Assembly: GCF_031453675.1 (NCBI RefSeq)
Contig: NZ_JAVIZX010000001.1
Location: 3,184,001 to 3,248,000 of the forward strand
Origin: Paracidovorax wautersii
GTDB lineage: Bacteria > Pseudomonadota > Gammaproteobacteria > Burkholderiales > Burkholderiaceae_C
Direction: 5' to 3'
DNA length: 64,000 bases
Shown: positions 1 to 9,647 of the stretch, in pieces
How positions within the stretch are numbered: the first letter of the stretch is position 1
Layout of the letters: each line of letters starts with the position of its first letter
Made by a program: the position numbers and the translations under genes
Notes under the pieces: generated by a model
What the model was told of the DNA's origin: nothing
What the model saw: the letters and a program-made list of their open reading frames with translations, nothing else
The model's database searches: none

Positions 1-325
1 CCAGGTGGGCTCCGCATTGTGCACAAACGGTTTCTGTGCGGACCATGCCGTGGCTGCGGTCCACGATCTCCTTAATGGCGCCGGGAACAGCCTGCGAGAA
101 GCTGGGCCAGCCGCAGCCGGCGTCGAACTTGGTGTCGGAATCGAACAGCTTGGCGCCGCAGCACACGCAGTGGTAGCTGCCGTCGGCCCAATGCGCCTCG
201 TACTTACCGGTGAAAGGGCGTTCGGTGGCGGCGTGGCGCGTCACCTTCCAGGCGGCGGGCTCGGCGCCCTTTTCCTGGAGCAGGGCTTGCCATTCTGCGT
301 CGGTCTTCTGGACGGGAAAGGTCAT
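1..325 (-). CDS. msrB: Peptide-methionine (R)-S-oxide reductase MsrB (3' end outside window)
   Basis: This gene repairs oxidised proteins by reducing methionine-R-sulfoxide, with thioredoxin as the usual reductant. Reading leftward from the ATG at 325-323, the protein begins [12 protein letters not shown] and contains two Cys pairs of the structural zinc site (CVCCGAKLF and CAQCGAHLG) and the conserved CGWPSF block, all typical of MsrB. The window edge cuts it after about 108 residues, before the region that should carry the catalytic Cys. Its ATG overlaps the stop of selO (ATGA, 4 bases), so the two genes are almost certainly co-transcribed and translationally coupled. The domain call is secure; the catalytic residue cannot be checked here. 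Confidence 0.93.
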   Translation of the reverse strand, partial: MTFPVQKTDAEWQALLQEKGAEPAAWKVTRHAATERPFTGKYEAHWADGSYHCVCCGAKLFDSDTKFDAGCGWPSFSQAVPGAIKEIVDRSHGMVRTETVCAQCGAHL

Positions 326-1806
326 GATGAACAGCTGATTTCGATGGTGGACGCCCAGTCGGGCGGAAAGCCGGACCAGTGGGCATCCTGGTCCGCATGT
401 TCGTCAAATGGGTGGGCGAGCAGCGTTTGCAAGGTGGCGAACACCGAGAAGTCACCCGACCGGGCCGCGCGGATGGCCTGTTCGCCCAGGTGGTTGCGGA
501 GCACGAACTTGGGATTGGTTTTCAGCATCAAATCGGCCGCCAGCCCTTGATCCGATTGCGCAAGCTGCTCCTGATAGGTGAGCAACCAGCCATCCCAGCC
601 GGGGCGGTTCACGAACAGATCGCGCACGGTTTCGTAGTCGCCGGTGGCGACCGCGTGCGACAGGCGGCGCCAGAAGATGGGGTAATCCACACCATCGCCC
701 GCCAGCAGCTGCAGCAGGGCATCAACCAGGGCCGCATCGCCGTCACCCGACTGCCGCAGGCCCAGCTTGTCGCGCATGCGCTGCAGGAACTGCGCGGGGA
801 ACACGCTGCGGTAGGACTCCAGCGCGGCCTGGGCGATCTCGGTGTCGCCGATAAGCGGCATCAGCGCCTGGCCGAGGCAGAACAGGTTCCAGTAGGCGAC
901 GTTGGGCTGGCGGTTGAAGGCATAGCGGCCCTGGGTGTCGCTGTGGTTGCAGACATGCCCCGGCACGAACCCGTCGAGGAACTGGAAGGGGCCGTAGTCG
1001 ATGGTCAGGCCCAGGATGCTCATGTTGTCCGTGTTCATCACACCGTGGCAGAAGCCGATGGCCTGCCACTGCGCCAGCAACGCAGCGGTGCGCTCGCTCA
1101 CGGCCTGCAGCAGAGCAGCGTAAGGGTTGCGGCCGAGCGCCGCCGTGGTGCGGCAGTCCGGGTAGTAGCGGTCGATCACGTAGTCGGCCAGCTGGCGCAG
1201 TTCCGCCTCCTGGCCGCGCGCGGCGAAGTGCTCGAAATGGCCGAAGCGGATGAAGCTGGGCGCCAGCCGCGTCACCACGGCGGCGGTTTCGGCCTCTTCG
1301 CGGTACACCGGGGCGGTCGAGCCGGTGATGCACAGGGCCCGCGTGGTGGGGATGTCCAGCGCGTGCATGGCCTCGCTGCACAGGAACTCGCGGATGCTGG
1401 AGCGCAAGACGGCGCGGCCGTCGCCCATGCGCGAGTAGGGCGTGCGGCCGGCGCCCTTGAGCTGCACCTCGATGCCGCTATCGGTTTCGCCCAGCAGGAT
1501 GGCGCGCCCGTCGCCGAGCTGGCCGGCCCACACGCCGAACTGGTGGCCGCTGTAGACGCTGGCCAGCGGGCGCGCGTCCGCCGGCATCGCGTTGCCGGTG
1601 AAGACCTGTAGGGCGGTGTCGGAAGCCAGCCATTCCCGGTCCACACCCAGCCACTCGGCAGCGCTGGCGCTGCTGCCGACCCAATGCGGCGCTGGCAGGG
1701 GCGTGGGTACCAGCTCGGTGAAGAAGGCCGGACCCAGCGCGGCAAAGCCGTTGTGCCAGGCCAGGCCGGAGCGCGGCGATGCGGCAGGCGTCGGGGTAGA
1801 AGACAT
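322..1806 (-). CDS. selO: Protein adenylyltransferase SelO (YdiU/UPF0061)
   Basis: SelO is a pseudokinase-fold enzyme that transfers AMP to protein hydroxyl groups; in other bacteria it is linked to redox control of targets such as glutaredoxin. The 494-residue product shows the family blocks GHQFG (87-91), QLGDGRA (96-102) and [10 protein letters not shown] (117-126), the active-site region [16 protein letters not shown] with the adjacent IDYGPF, and the C-terminal SCSS (491-494), where eukaryotic SelO carries selenocysteine. The start at 1806 ([10 protein letters not shown]) was chosen because homology begins just after it; the reading frame extends further upstream only through low-information sequence. 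The stop overlaps the msrB start, joining two redox-protection functions in one unit. Divergent from the acyl-CoA ligase across about 217 bp. Confidence 0.93.
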   Translation of the reverse strand: MSSTPTPAASPRSGLAWHNGFAALGPAFFTELVPTPLPAPHWVGSSASAAEWLGVDREWLASDTALQVFTGNAMPADARPLASVYSGHQFGVWAGQLGDGRAILLGETDSGIEVQLKGAGRTPYSRMGDGRAVLRSSIREFLCSEAMHALDIPTTRALCITGSTAPVYREEAETAAVVTRLAPSFIRFGHFEHFAARGQEAELRQLADYVIDRYYPDCRTTAALGRNPYAALLQAVSERTAALLAQWQAIGFCHGVMNTDNMSILGLTIDYGPFQFLDGFVPGHVCNHSDTQGRYAFNRQPNVAYWNLFCLGQALMPLIGDTEIAQAALESYRSVFPAQFLQRMRDKLGLRQSGDGDAALVDALLQLLAGDGVDYPIFWRRLSHAVATGDYETVRDLFVNRPGWDGWLLTYQEQLAQSDQGLAADLMLKTNPKFVLRNHLGEQAIRAARSGDFSVFATLQTLLAHPFDEHADQDAHWSGFPPDWASTIEISCSS

Positions 1807-2023
1807 CGGACGATTGTCCTGCACGGGCGGATGCCCCGTCGGGGGCAGGGCCTTGCGTCCTAGGGCGATCACCTGGTGCGGGGCGGCGGAGGGCAACGGC
1901 CAGGCGTGTCGTGCCCGTGACATGCGCCGCGCGCGTCGGCTTCGCTGCTGCTGCGGGGTGTGCCGGCGCCCGGTTAGGATGAGAATTCCGCCGCACACAA
2001 CCTATACAGAGGAGCACAAACAC

Positions 2024-3667
<1,644 letters not shown>

Positions 3668-3757
3668 GCCGTGGCGCGACTGTCCCGGCGCCGCGCGCGC
3701 CGCAGGCAGTCGCATCGGCGATAGCCGGTAGGGGCATTCCCTGAGCGCTGCCCTGGG

Positions 3758-3784
3758 TCAACACGCTACGCTGCCCCGTGTTGA
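3758..3784. promoter_or_regulatory. Inverted repeat upstream of the ABC binding-protein gene
   Basis: TCAACACG (3758-3765) and CGTGTTGA (3777-3784) form a perfect 8-bp inverted repeat with an 11-base spacer, ending 21 bases before the ATG and just before the ribosome site AGGAG (about 3792). It could be an operator or a leader hairpin controlling the importer. No T-run follows, so it is not a standard terminator. The function is unproven. Confidence 0.4.
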
Positions 3785-3805
3785 TACCAAAACAGGAGAC
3801 AGACC

Positions 3806-5041
3806 ATGGGATTTGCTATCAAGGCAGTAGCTGCATCCGTCATATTGGTAAGCGCTGGCGGCGCATTTGCCCAAAAGGGTGAGACCGTCAAGATCGCATG
3901 GCTGGACCCGCTCTCGGGACTCATGGCAGCGGTGGGAACGAACCAACTCAAGAGCTTCCAGTTCATCGCCGAGGAGTTCAACAAGAAGAGCGCCTCGGGC
4001 GTGAAGTTCGAGATCATCGGTATCGACAACAAGCTCAGCCCGCAAGAGACCACGAGCGCGCTGCGCTCGGCCATGGACCAGGGCGCCCGCTATGTGGTGC
4101 AGGGCAATGGCTCCGGCCCCGCATTGGCCATCATCGACGCGCTGGAAAAGCACAACGCCCGCAATCCGGGCAAGGAAGTGCTGTTCCTGAACTACGCGGC
4201 CGTGGACCCCGATCTCACCAACAGCAAGTGCAGCTATTGGCACTTCCGGCTGGATGCGGACACCTCCATGAAGATGGAAGCGTTGACCACCTTCATCAAG
4301 GACGTGCCTGCGGTGAAGAAGGTCTACCTCATCAACCAGAACTACTCGCATGGTCACCAGGTCGCCAAGTACGCCAAGGAGAACCTGGCACGCAAACGGC
4401 CCGATGTGCAGATCGTCGGCGACGATCTGCACCCGCTGGCGCAGGTGCGTGACTTCGCGCCCTACATCGCCAAGATCAAGCAGTCGGGCGCCGACACGGT
4501 CATCACCGGCAACTGGGGCTCCGACCTGGCGCTGCTGATCAAGGCCGCCAACGACGCGGGCCTCAACAACGTCAACTTCTACACCTACTACGGCGGCGTG
4601 ACCGGCAGCCCCACCGCCATGGGCGCGGCGGCGGCGGGGCGCGTGTACATGGCCTCGTACAACCATCTGAACCTGCCCGGTGAGATCGGCCGCATCGTCA
4701 AGGACTACAAGGCCAAGTTCAACGACGACATGTACACCGGCGCGGTGTACCACGCGTTCGCCATGCTCGATACGGCATTTACCAAGACCAAGTCGACGGA
4801 GCCGGTGAAGGTGGCGGCCGCGCTGGAGGGCCTGAAGTTCACCAGCTTCAATGGCGAGGTCGAGATGCGCAAGACCGACCACCAGCTACAGCAAGGCCTG
4901 TTCATCTCGAAGTGGGAAAAGGCCGGCGGCAAGTATCCTAACGACGCGGAGAACACCGGCTACACCTTCGTTCCGGTGAAATACTACGAGCCCTACGTGG
5001 CCAGCACGCCGACGTCCTGCCAGATGAAGCGGCCGTCATGA
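3806..5041 (+). CDS. Branched-chain amino acid-type ABC transporter substrate-binding protein
   Basis: This is the periplasmic receptor of the importer encoded downstream. The 411-residue product starts with a Sec signal peptide (MGFAIKAVAASVILVSAGGAFA, cleavage after about residue 22) followed by a LivJ-type type I periplasmic-binding fold: a GLMAAVG-like loop near the N-terminus, GNGSGPALA, and NQNYSHGHQVAKYAKENL. The C-terminus ends with a Cys-containing tail typical of the subgroup linked to aromatic or aliphatic acid uptake rather than leucine. An AGGAG site lies about 10 bases before the ATG. A structured repeat begins 3 bases after the stop and an intrinsic terminator follows, so the receptor is probably made in excess over the membrane components. 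The ligand is not determinable. Confidence 0.93.
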   Translation: MGFAIKAVAASVILVSAGGAFAQKGETVKIAWLDPLSGLMAAVGTNQLKSFQFIAEEFNKKSASGVKFEIIGIDNKLSPQETTSALRSAMDQGARYVVQGNGSGPALAIIDALEKHNARNPGKEVLFLNYAAVDPDLTNSKCSYWHFRLDADTSMKMEALTTFIKDVPAVKKVYLINQNYSHGHQVAKYAKENLARKRPDVQIVGDDLHPLAQVRDFAPYIAKIKQSGADTVITGNWGSDLALLIKAANDAGLNNVNFYTYYGGVTGSPTAMGAAAAGRVYMASYNHLNLPGEIGRIVKDYKAKFNDDMYTGAVYHAFAMLDTAFTKTKSTEPVKVAAALEGLKFTSFNGEVEMRKTDHQLQQGLFISKWEKAGGKYPNDAENTGYTFVPVKYYEPYVASTPTSCQMKRPS

Positions 5042-5043
5042 GC

Positions 5044-5303
5044 CTGCTGGCGGTCTCGCAGGGGATCGCATTGGAACCCAATCGGGATGAGTGGAGGCCT
5101 CGGGTGCGCCGCATGGGCTCGTGCCCATGCCAGCAGCCGGGGCCTCCAATCGCCCGATTTCGCTCCAACCCTTCGGGCAGCGGTCTTTGCGGGCGGTCTG
5201 CGGAGTTGCGGCGCTGGTGGATAGCCGTGCTATTGGCTGCACACCGCGCCTAGCATCCCGTCCCGCAAAGGCCGCTGTGCGACCCCTGGGAGACCGCCAG
5301 CAG
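5044..5303. repeat. Structured repeat family 1, copy 1 (nested inverted repeats)
   Basis: Terminal inverted repeats of about 26 bases (5044-5070 and 5278-5303) match with one mismatch and one indel. Inside are two arms. Arm 1 (5071-5168) is capped by the perfect palindrome GCATGGGC-TCGT-GCCCATGC (5111-5130). Arm 2 (about 5178-5278) pairs CAGCGGTCTTTGCGGG with CCCGCAAAGGCCGCTG and contains ATAGC-CGT-GCTAT. A CUUCGG-type tetraloop sequence (CCCTTCGGG) sits between the arms. A second copy is at 28128-28396. No reading frame or transposase is present. The element starts directly after the binding-protein stop codon. Confidence 0.9.
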
Positions 5304-5326
5304 ACTCTATGCCGTGATGACCTTCG

Positions 5327-5355
5327 AGGCCCGACTCGCCCTCGGGCCTTTTTTT
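5327..5355 (+). terminator. Intrinsic terminator between binding protein and permease genes
   Basis: AGGCCCGA (5327-5334) pairs perfectly with TCGGGCCT (5342-5349) around a 7-base loop and is followed by a run of T residues to 5355. This is a textbook rho-independent terminator on the plus strand. It lies between the substrate-binding protein and livH, so read-through would set the receptor-to-permease ratio. Confidence 0.85.
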
Positions 5356-5379
5356 CAGCCGTACTGACAAGCCAATCCG

Positions 5380-6333
5380 ATGAATCTTGAGTTTTTCGTG
5401 ATCTCTCTGCTGAACGGCATCAGCTACGGGCTGCTGCTGTTCATGCTGAGCTCGGGGCTCACCCTGATCTTCAGCATGATGGGTGTGCTGAACTTCGCGC
5501 ACACCAGCTTCTACATGCTGGGTGCCTACTTTGCATACACCATCTCGGGCGTGGTGGGCTTCTGGCCCGCGCTGGTGCTATCGCCGCTGCTCATAGGCAT
5601 CCTGGGTGCGGCGTTCGAGCGTTACGCGCTGCGGCGCGTGCACAAGTTCGGCCATGTACCCGAGCTGCTGGTCACCTTCGGCCTGTCGTACCTGATCCTC
5701 GAAGTGGTGCAACTCGTGTGGGGTCGCTCCACCGTGCCCTACGGGCTGCCTACGCAACTGCAAGGACCCCTCTTTACGCTGTACGGCACGCAGTTCCCGA
5801 AGTCGCGCTCTTTCATCATGCTGGTCGCACTGCTGATGCTGCTGTCGGTATGGCTGCTGCTCACGCGCACCCGCATCGGGCTGGTGATCCAGGCGGCGCT
5901 CAAGTACCCGGACATGGTGGAGGCGCTGGGCCACAACGTGCCGCGTGTGTTCATGCTGGTGTTCGGCGGCGGGTGCGCGCTGGCGGGCCTGGCCGGCGTG
6001 ATCGGTGGCAACACCTACGTCACGGAGCCGGCCATGGCGATGTCGGTAGGCTCCATCATCTTCGTGGTGGTGGTGGTCGGCGGCATGGGCTCGCTGGCCG
6101 GGGCCTTCCTCGCATCGCTGCTCATCGGGCTGGTGCAGACCTTCGCCGTCGCGCTGGATTATTCGCTGGTGCATGCCTTCGCCCGGTTGGGGGTGGTGGT
6201 CACCGAGCAGACCTTCGGCTGGCCGGTGCTGAAGCTCACCATCTCGCAGATCGCGCCGATTCTTCCGTACCTGTTCCTGGTGCTGATCCTGATCTTCCGG
6301 CCCAAGGGGCTGCTGGGCACGCGGGAGGGCTGA
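5380..6333 (+). CDS. livH: Branched-chain-type ABC transporter permease LivH
   Basis: Inner-membrane subunit of the importer. The 317-residue product is a run of about eight hydrophobic helices with the LivH hallmarks: N-terminal NGISYGLLLFMLSSGLTLIF, GVLNFAHTSFYMLGAYFAY, the RRVHKFGHVPELLVTFGLSY segment and the EAA-like loop VVVVGGMGSLAGAFLASLLIG, followed by a C-terminal RPKGLLG. Length is normal for the family. The start at 5380 has no strong ribosome site, but homology begins at once. The gene sits 46 bases after the terminator and ends 4 bases before livM. Confidence 0.93.
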   Translation: MNLEFFVISLLNGISYGLLLFMLSSGLTLIFSMMGVLNFAHTSFYMLGAYFAYTISGVVGFWPALVLSPLLIGILGAAFERYALRRVHKFGHVPELLVTFGLSYLILEVVQLVWGRSTVPYGLPTQLQGPLFTLYGTQFPKSRSFIMLVALLMLLSVWLLLTRTRIGLVIQAALKYPDMVEALGHNVPRVFMLVFGGGCALAGLAGVIGGNTYVTEPAMAMSVGSIIFVVVVVGGMGSLAGAFLASLLIGLVQTFAVALDYSLVHAFARLGVVVTEQTFGWPVLKLTISQIAPILPYLFLVLILIFRPKGLLGTREG

Positions 6334-6337
6334 GACC

Positions 6338-7681
6338 ATGCGCACGACGACCACGCCATCTTCTTCTGCCCCGCCCATGGACAGCACTGCTACGCGCTAC
6401 TACCGCTTCAAGCCCCTCAACGTGGGCCGCGCCGTGGTCTGGGGGCTGTTCGCCATCGCGCTCATCGTCGCGCCGATGCTGTTCAAGAGCAGCCTGGCGC
6501 TGACCATGCTCTCGCAGATCGGCTACCTCATCATCATCTGCCTCTCGTACAACATGCTGCTGGGGCAGGGGGGCATGCTGAGCTTCGGCCATGCGGTGTA
6601 CACGGGCCTGGGTTCCTTCATCGCCATCCATGCCATGAACCTGGCGGGCAAGGGCGCGCCGCCCATCCCGCTGGTGCTGATCCCCATCGTGGGGGGGCTG
6701 GCGGGCATGTTCTTCGCCATCCTGCTGGGCTATGTGACGACCAAGAAATCGGGCACCACGTTCGCCATGATCACGCTGGGGATCGGCGAACTGGTGGCTT
6801 CGATGGCGCTGATGTTCCCCGAGTTCTTCGGCGGGGAGGGCGGCATCACCACCGACCGCGTCTACGGCCAGTCGTTCTTCGGCATCAGCTTCGGGCCTGC
6901 CATCCAGGTGTACTACCTCATCGCGGCGTACTGCTTCATCTGCACGGCGCTGATGTTCGCCTTCACCGGAACGCCCCTGGGGCGCATGCTCAATGCGGTG
7001 CGCGACAACCCGGAGCGCGTGGAGTTCATCGGCTACAACCCGCAGCGCGTGCGCTACTACGCCTTCGTCATCGCCGGCTTCTTCGCAGGCGTGGGCGGCG
7101 GGCTGGCCACGATCAACTTCGAGATCGTCACCGGGGCCGACAGCGTGAGCGTGCTGCGCTCCGGCTCCTACCTGCTGTTCACCTTCCTCGGCGGAGCCAC
7201 GTTCTTCTTCGGTCCGATCATCGGCGCGGTGCTGCTGGTGTTCGCGTCCGTGCTGCTGTCCGAACTCTCCAAGGCGTGGCTGCTGTACCTGGGACTGGTG
7301 TTCCTGTTCATGGTGATGTATGCGCCGGGCGGCATCGCCAGCCTGATCATGATGAACCTGCGCCTGGCCAAGTTCGGCAAGCTGCGGCAGCTGGGCGGCT
7401 CCTACCTGATGCTGGGCACCACGGCGCTGCTGGCCGTGCTGGGCGCGGCGGCGATGATCGAGATGCTCTACCACCTGCAGCTCAATGCGGCCCTGGGCTC
7501 GCAGCTCAAGTTCCTGGGCCTCACCCTGGACGCCAAGGCCACGGCCAGCTGGCTGGGAGCGGGCGCCTTGTTCGCCATCGGTCTCGCCGCGTTCGAAGTC
7601 TGCCGGCGCAGGTTCGTGCGGCAGTGGGGACGCATTCAGGAGGAGATAGAACACCAGATCAAGCGGGGAGGTGCGGCATGA
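6338..7681 (+). CDS. livM: Branched-chain-type ABC transporter permease LivM with C-terminal extension
   Basis: Second inner-membrane subunit. The core (about residues 35-335) contains LivM signatures: LSYNMLLGQGGMLSFGHAVYTGLGSF, TPLGRMLNAVRDNPERVEFIGYN, and the loop LRSGSYLLFTFLGGATFFFGPIIG. At 447 residues it is long. After the usual end (YAPGGIASLI, near 335) about 110 residues follow, holding two further hydrophobic segments (LMLGTTALLAVLGAAAMIEM and ASWLGAGALFAIGLAAFEV) and a charged tail. A GGGAGG ribosome site precedes the ATG at 6338; a second in-frame ATG at 6380 is possible. The stop overlaps the livG start (ATGA), indicating translational coupling. Confidence 0.92.
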   Translation: MRTTTTPSSSAPPMDSTATRYYRFKPLNVGRAVVWGLFAIALIVAPMLFKSSLALTMLSQIGYLIIICLSYNMLLGQGGMLSFGHAVYTGLGSFIAIHAMNLAGKGAPPIPLVLIPIVGGLAGMFFAILLGYVTTKKSGTTFAMITLGIGELVASMALMFPEFFGGEGGITTDRVYGQSFFGISFGPAIQVYYLIAAYCFICTALMFAFTGTPLGRMLNAVRDNPERVEFIGYNPQRVRYYAFVIAGFFAGVGGGLATINFEIVTGADSVSVLRSGSYLLFTFLGGATFFFGPIIGAVLLVFASVLLSELSKAWLLYLGLVFLFMVMYAPGGIASLIMMNLRLAKFGKLRQLGGSYLMLGTTALLAVLGAAAMIEMLYHLQLNAALGSQLKFLGLTLDAKATASWLGAGALFAIGLAAFEVCRRRFVRQWGRIQEEIEHQIKRGGAA

Positions 7682-8487
7682 GCAGCGTAGTGAATCCATC
7701 GTCCCCGGGCAACCCGGCAGGCTATGCGCTGGAACTGCGTGATCTGCGCAAGAGTTTCGGCCGCACGGAGATCATCCGCGGCGCCAACCTGGCCGTGGCT
7801 CCGGGCGAGCGCGTGGCGATCATCGGGCCCAACGGCGCGGGCAAGTCCACGCTGTTCAACCTGATCAGCGGACGCTTTGGCGCCAGCAGCGGCGAGGTGC
7901 TGCTCAATGGCCAGCGCATCGATGGCAAGGCGCCTTACGAGATCAATCGCATGGGCTTGTCGCGCAGCTTCCAGATCACCAACATCTTTCCCAAGCTGAG
8001 CGTGTTCGAGAACCTGCGCTGCGGCGTGCTGTGGAGCCTGGGCTACCGCTACACCTTCCTGCGCTTTCTCTCCAGCCTGCGGGACGCCAACGAGCGTGCC
8101 GAGCAGCTCATGGAGATGATCCACCTGGACAAGAAGCGCGACACGCTGGCCATGAACCTGACCTATGCGGAGCAGCGCGCGCTGGAGATCGGCATCACCA
8201 TTGCCGGCGGCGCCAACGTCATCCTGCTGGACGAGCCCACCGCCGGTATGAGCAAGAGCGAAACGGCGCGGTTCATCCATCTCATCAAGGAAGTGACCGT
8301 AGGCCGCACCCTGCTCACCGTGGAGCACGACATGGGCGTGGTGTTCGGTCTGGCGGACAAGATCGCGGTGGTGGTGTACGGCGAGGTGATCGCCTTCGAC
8401 GTACCGGAGGCCGTGCGCGCCAACCCGCGGGTGCAGGAGGCCTATCTGGGGTCGGTGATCGCCGCGCAACAGGAAGGGGCGCACTGA
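7678..8487 (+). CDS. livG: Branched-chain-type ABC transporter ATP-binding protein LivG
   Basis: Cytoplasmic ATPase of the importer, 269 residues. It carries a canonical Walker A GPNGAGKST (50-58), the family-typical signature region TYAEQRALEIGI, Walker B VILLDEPTAGM and the H-loop TVEHDMGVVFGL. The insertion between Walker A and the signature (FQITNIFPKLSVFENL) is characteristic of LivG. The start at 7678 overlaps the livM stop by 4 bases. It should pair with the downstream LivF ATPase, which has an altered Walker A. About 250 bases holding a family 2 repeat separate livG from livF. Confidence 0.94.
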   Translation: MSSVVNPSSPGNPAGYALELRDLRKSFGRTEIIRGANLAVAPGERVAIIGPNGAGKSTLFNLISGRFGASSGEVLLNGQRIDGKAPYEINRMGLSRSFQITNIFPKLSVFENLRCGVLWSLGYRYTFLRFLSSLRDANERAEQLMEMIHLDKKRDTLAMNLTYAEQRALEIGITIAGGANVILLDEPTAGMSKSETARFIHLIKEVTVGRTLLTVEHDMGVVFGLADKIAVVVYGEVIAFDVPEAVRANPRVQEAYLGSVIAAQQEGAH

Positions 8488-8500
8488 CATGAAACGATAC

Positions 8501-8700
8501 CCCCCTGTGGCCCTGTGGGCCTCCGTGCTGCCGCCAGAGGCGGCTGCCCTTCGGGCACGTCCAAGCCTGCGCATGCAGGTTCGGAGCCGCGGCCCTCAGC
8601 CCCCGCTCTCGCCTTGCTGCGCAAGGCGGGCAGGAGGACGCAGCCCTCGCTGCGGGGCGGCCCTTGCTCGGCTGCCCACGCAGGGGTGGCGCCGGTTCAA
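8501..8700 (+). repeat. Modular repeat family 2, copy 1 (long form)
   Basis: GC-rich repeat of about 200 bp filling most of the livG-livF gap. It starts with a CCCCCTG block and contains the middle module with GCTGCCGCCAGAGGCGGCTG and GTCCAAGCCTGCGC, then GGGGCGGCCCTTG. It aligns with copies at 23008-23204 (long form) and 26411-26535 (short form lacking the middle module). This is the most diverged copy. It contains short hairpins but no convincing reading frame. Confidence 0.75.
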
Positions 8701-8738
8701 CGCGACGCGGGCGGCGCACAGCGCTCTGGAAAACTGAC

Positions 8739-9434
8739 ATGCTTCATATTGACAATTTGCATGCCTATTACGGCAAGAGCCATGTGCTGCACGGCGTGGC
8801 CTTCGATGTGCAGCCGGGCGAGATCGTCGCGCTGCTTGGCCGCAACGGATCGGGGCGCTCCACCACTGCCAAGGCCATCATGGGGCTGGTGGATTGGGAG
8901 GGCAGCGTCGAATGGAAGGGGCAGAAGCTCGTGGGACGCAAGGCCTATGAGATCGCCCACCTGGGCATCGGCTACGTGCCGGAGAGCCGCGACATCTTTC
9001 CCAACCTCACGGTGCATCAGAACCTGCTGCTGGGTCAGAAGGGCAACGGCAAAGGCAGCCGATGGGGCTTCGATGACATGTACGCCATGTTCCCGCGCCT
9101 CAAGGAGCGCCAGCACACCGAGGCCGGCGTGATGTCGGGCGGCGAGCAGCAGATGCTGACGCTGTGCCGCACGCTCATGGGGGACCCCGACCTCATCATC
9201 ATCGACGAGCCCACCGAAGGACTGGCACCCAAGATCGTGGAGCTGGTGGGCGAGTACCTCATGAAGATCAAGGCACGGGGTGTGTCGGTGCTGCTGATCG
9301 AGCAGAAGCTCACCATCGCGATGACCATCTCGGACCGCGCTCTGGTCATGGGGCACGGCAGCATCGTCTTCCAAGGCACGCCGGAGGAATTGCGCGCCAA
9401 CCAGTATGTCCGCAAGGAGTGGCTGGAGGTCTGA
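8739..9434 (+). CDS. livF: Branched-chain-type ABC transporter ATP-binding protein LivF with Arg in Walker A
   Basis: Second ATPase of the importer, 231 residues, start chosen at MLHIDNLHAYYGKSHVLHG. It has the LivF order of motifs: Walker A region 34-42, GYVPESRDIFPNLTVHQNLL, signature MSGGEQQML, Walker B LIIIDEPTEGL and LLIEQKLTIAM. The Walker A reads GRNGSGRST: the invariant lysine is arginine at residue 40 (codon CGC, read directly). ATP hydrolysis at this site may be reduced or supported differently; LivG keeps a normal Walker A. The upstream frame runs back through the repeat but is not supported as coding. Confidence 0.92.
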   Translation: MLHIDNLHAYYGKSHVLHGVAFDVQPGEIVALLGRNGSGRSTTAKAIMGLVDWEGSVEWKGQKLVGRKAYEIAHLGIGYVPESRDIFPNLTVHQNLLLGQKGNGKGSRWGFDDMYAMFPRLKERQHTEAGVMSGGEQQMLTLCRTLMGDPDLIIIDEPTEGLAPKIVELVGEYLMKIKARGVSVLLIEQKLTIAMTISDRALVMGHGSIVFQGTPEELRANQYVRKEWLEV

Positions 9435-9647
9435 CTGCCGAGGCTTCCTGCGTGCAGCCGGGTGGCCGGTCCGCCAGCCCGGTCGCCTGGGCAAGCGGCG
9501 TACGCTGCAAGGCCAGGTGTGGGTGCGGACGCATGCATCACCGGCTCTAGGGCGCGTGCCGCCGACACGGTCTTGCCACAGCGTCGTCATAAAACGGAAA
9601 TGTTCTGTCATTAACATTTTTTGACATTCATTTCCTGCGCCGCTGGC

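Noticed and set aside
8515-8738. Upstream extension of livF through the family 2 repeat
   Set aside because: The extra residues derive from the repeat; the family N-terminus begins at 8739.
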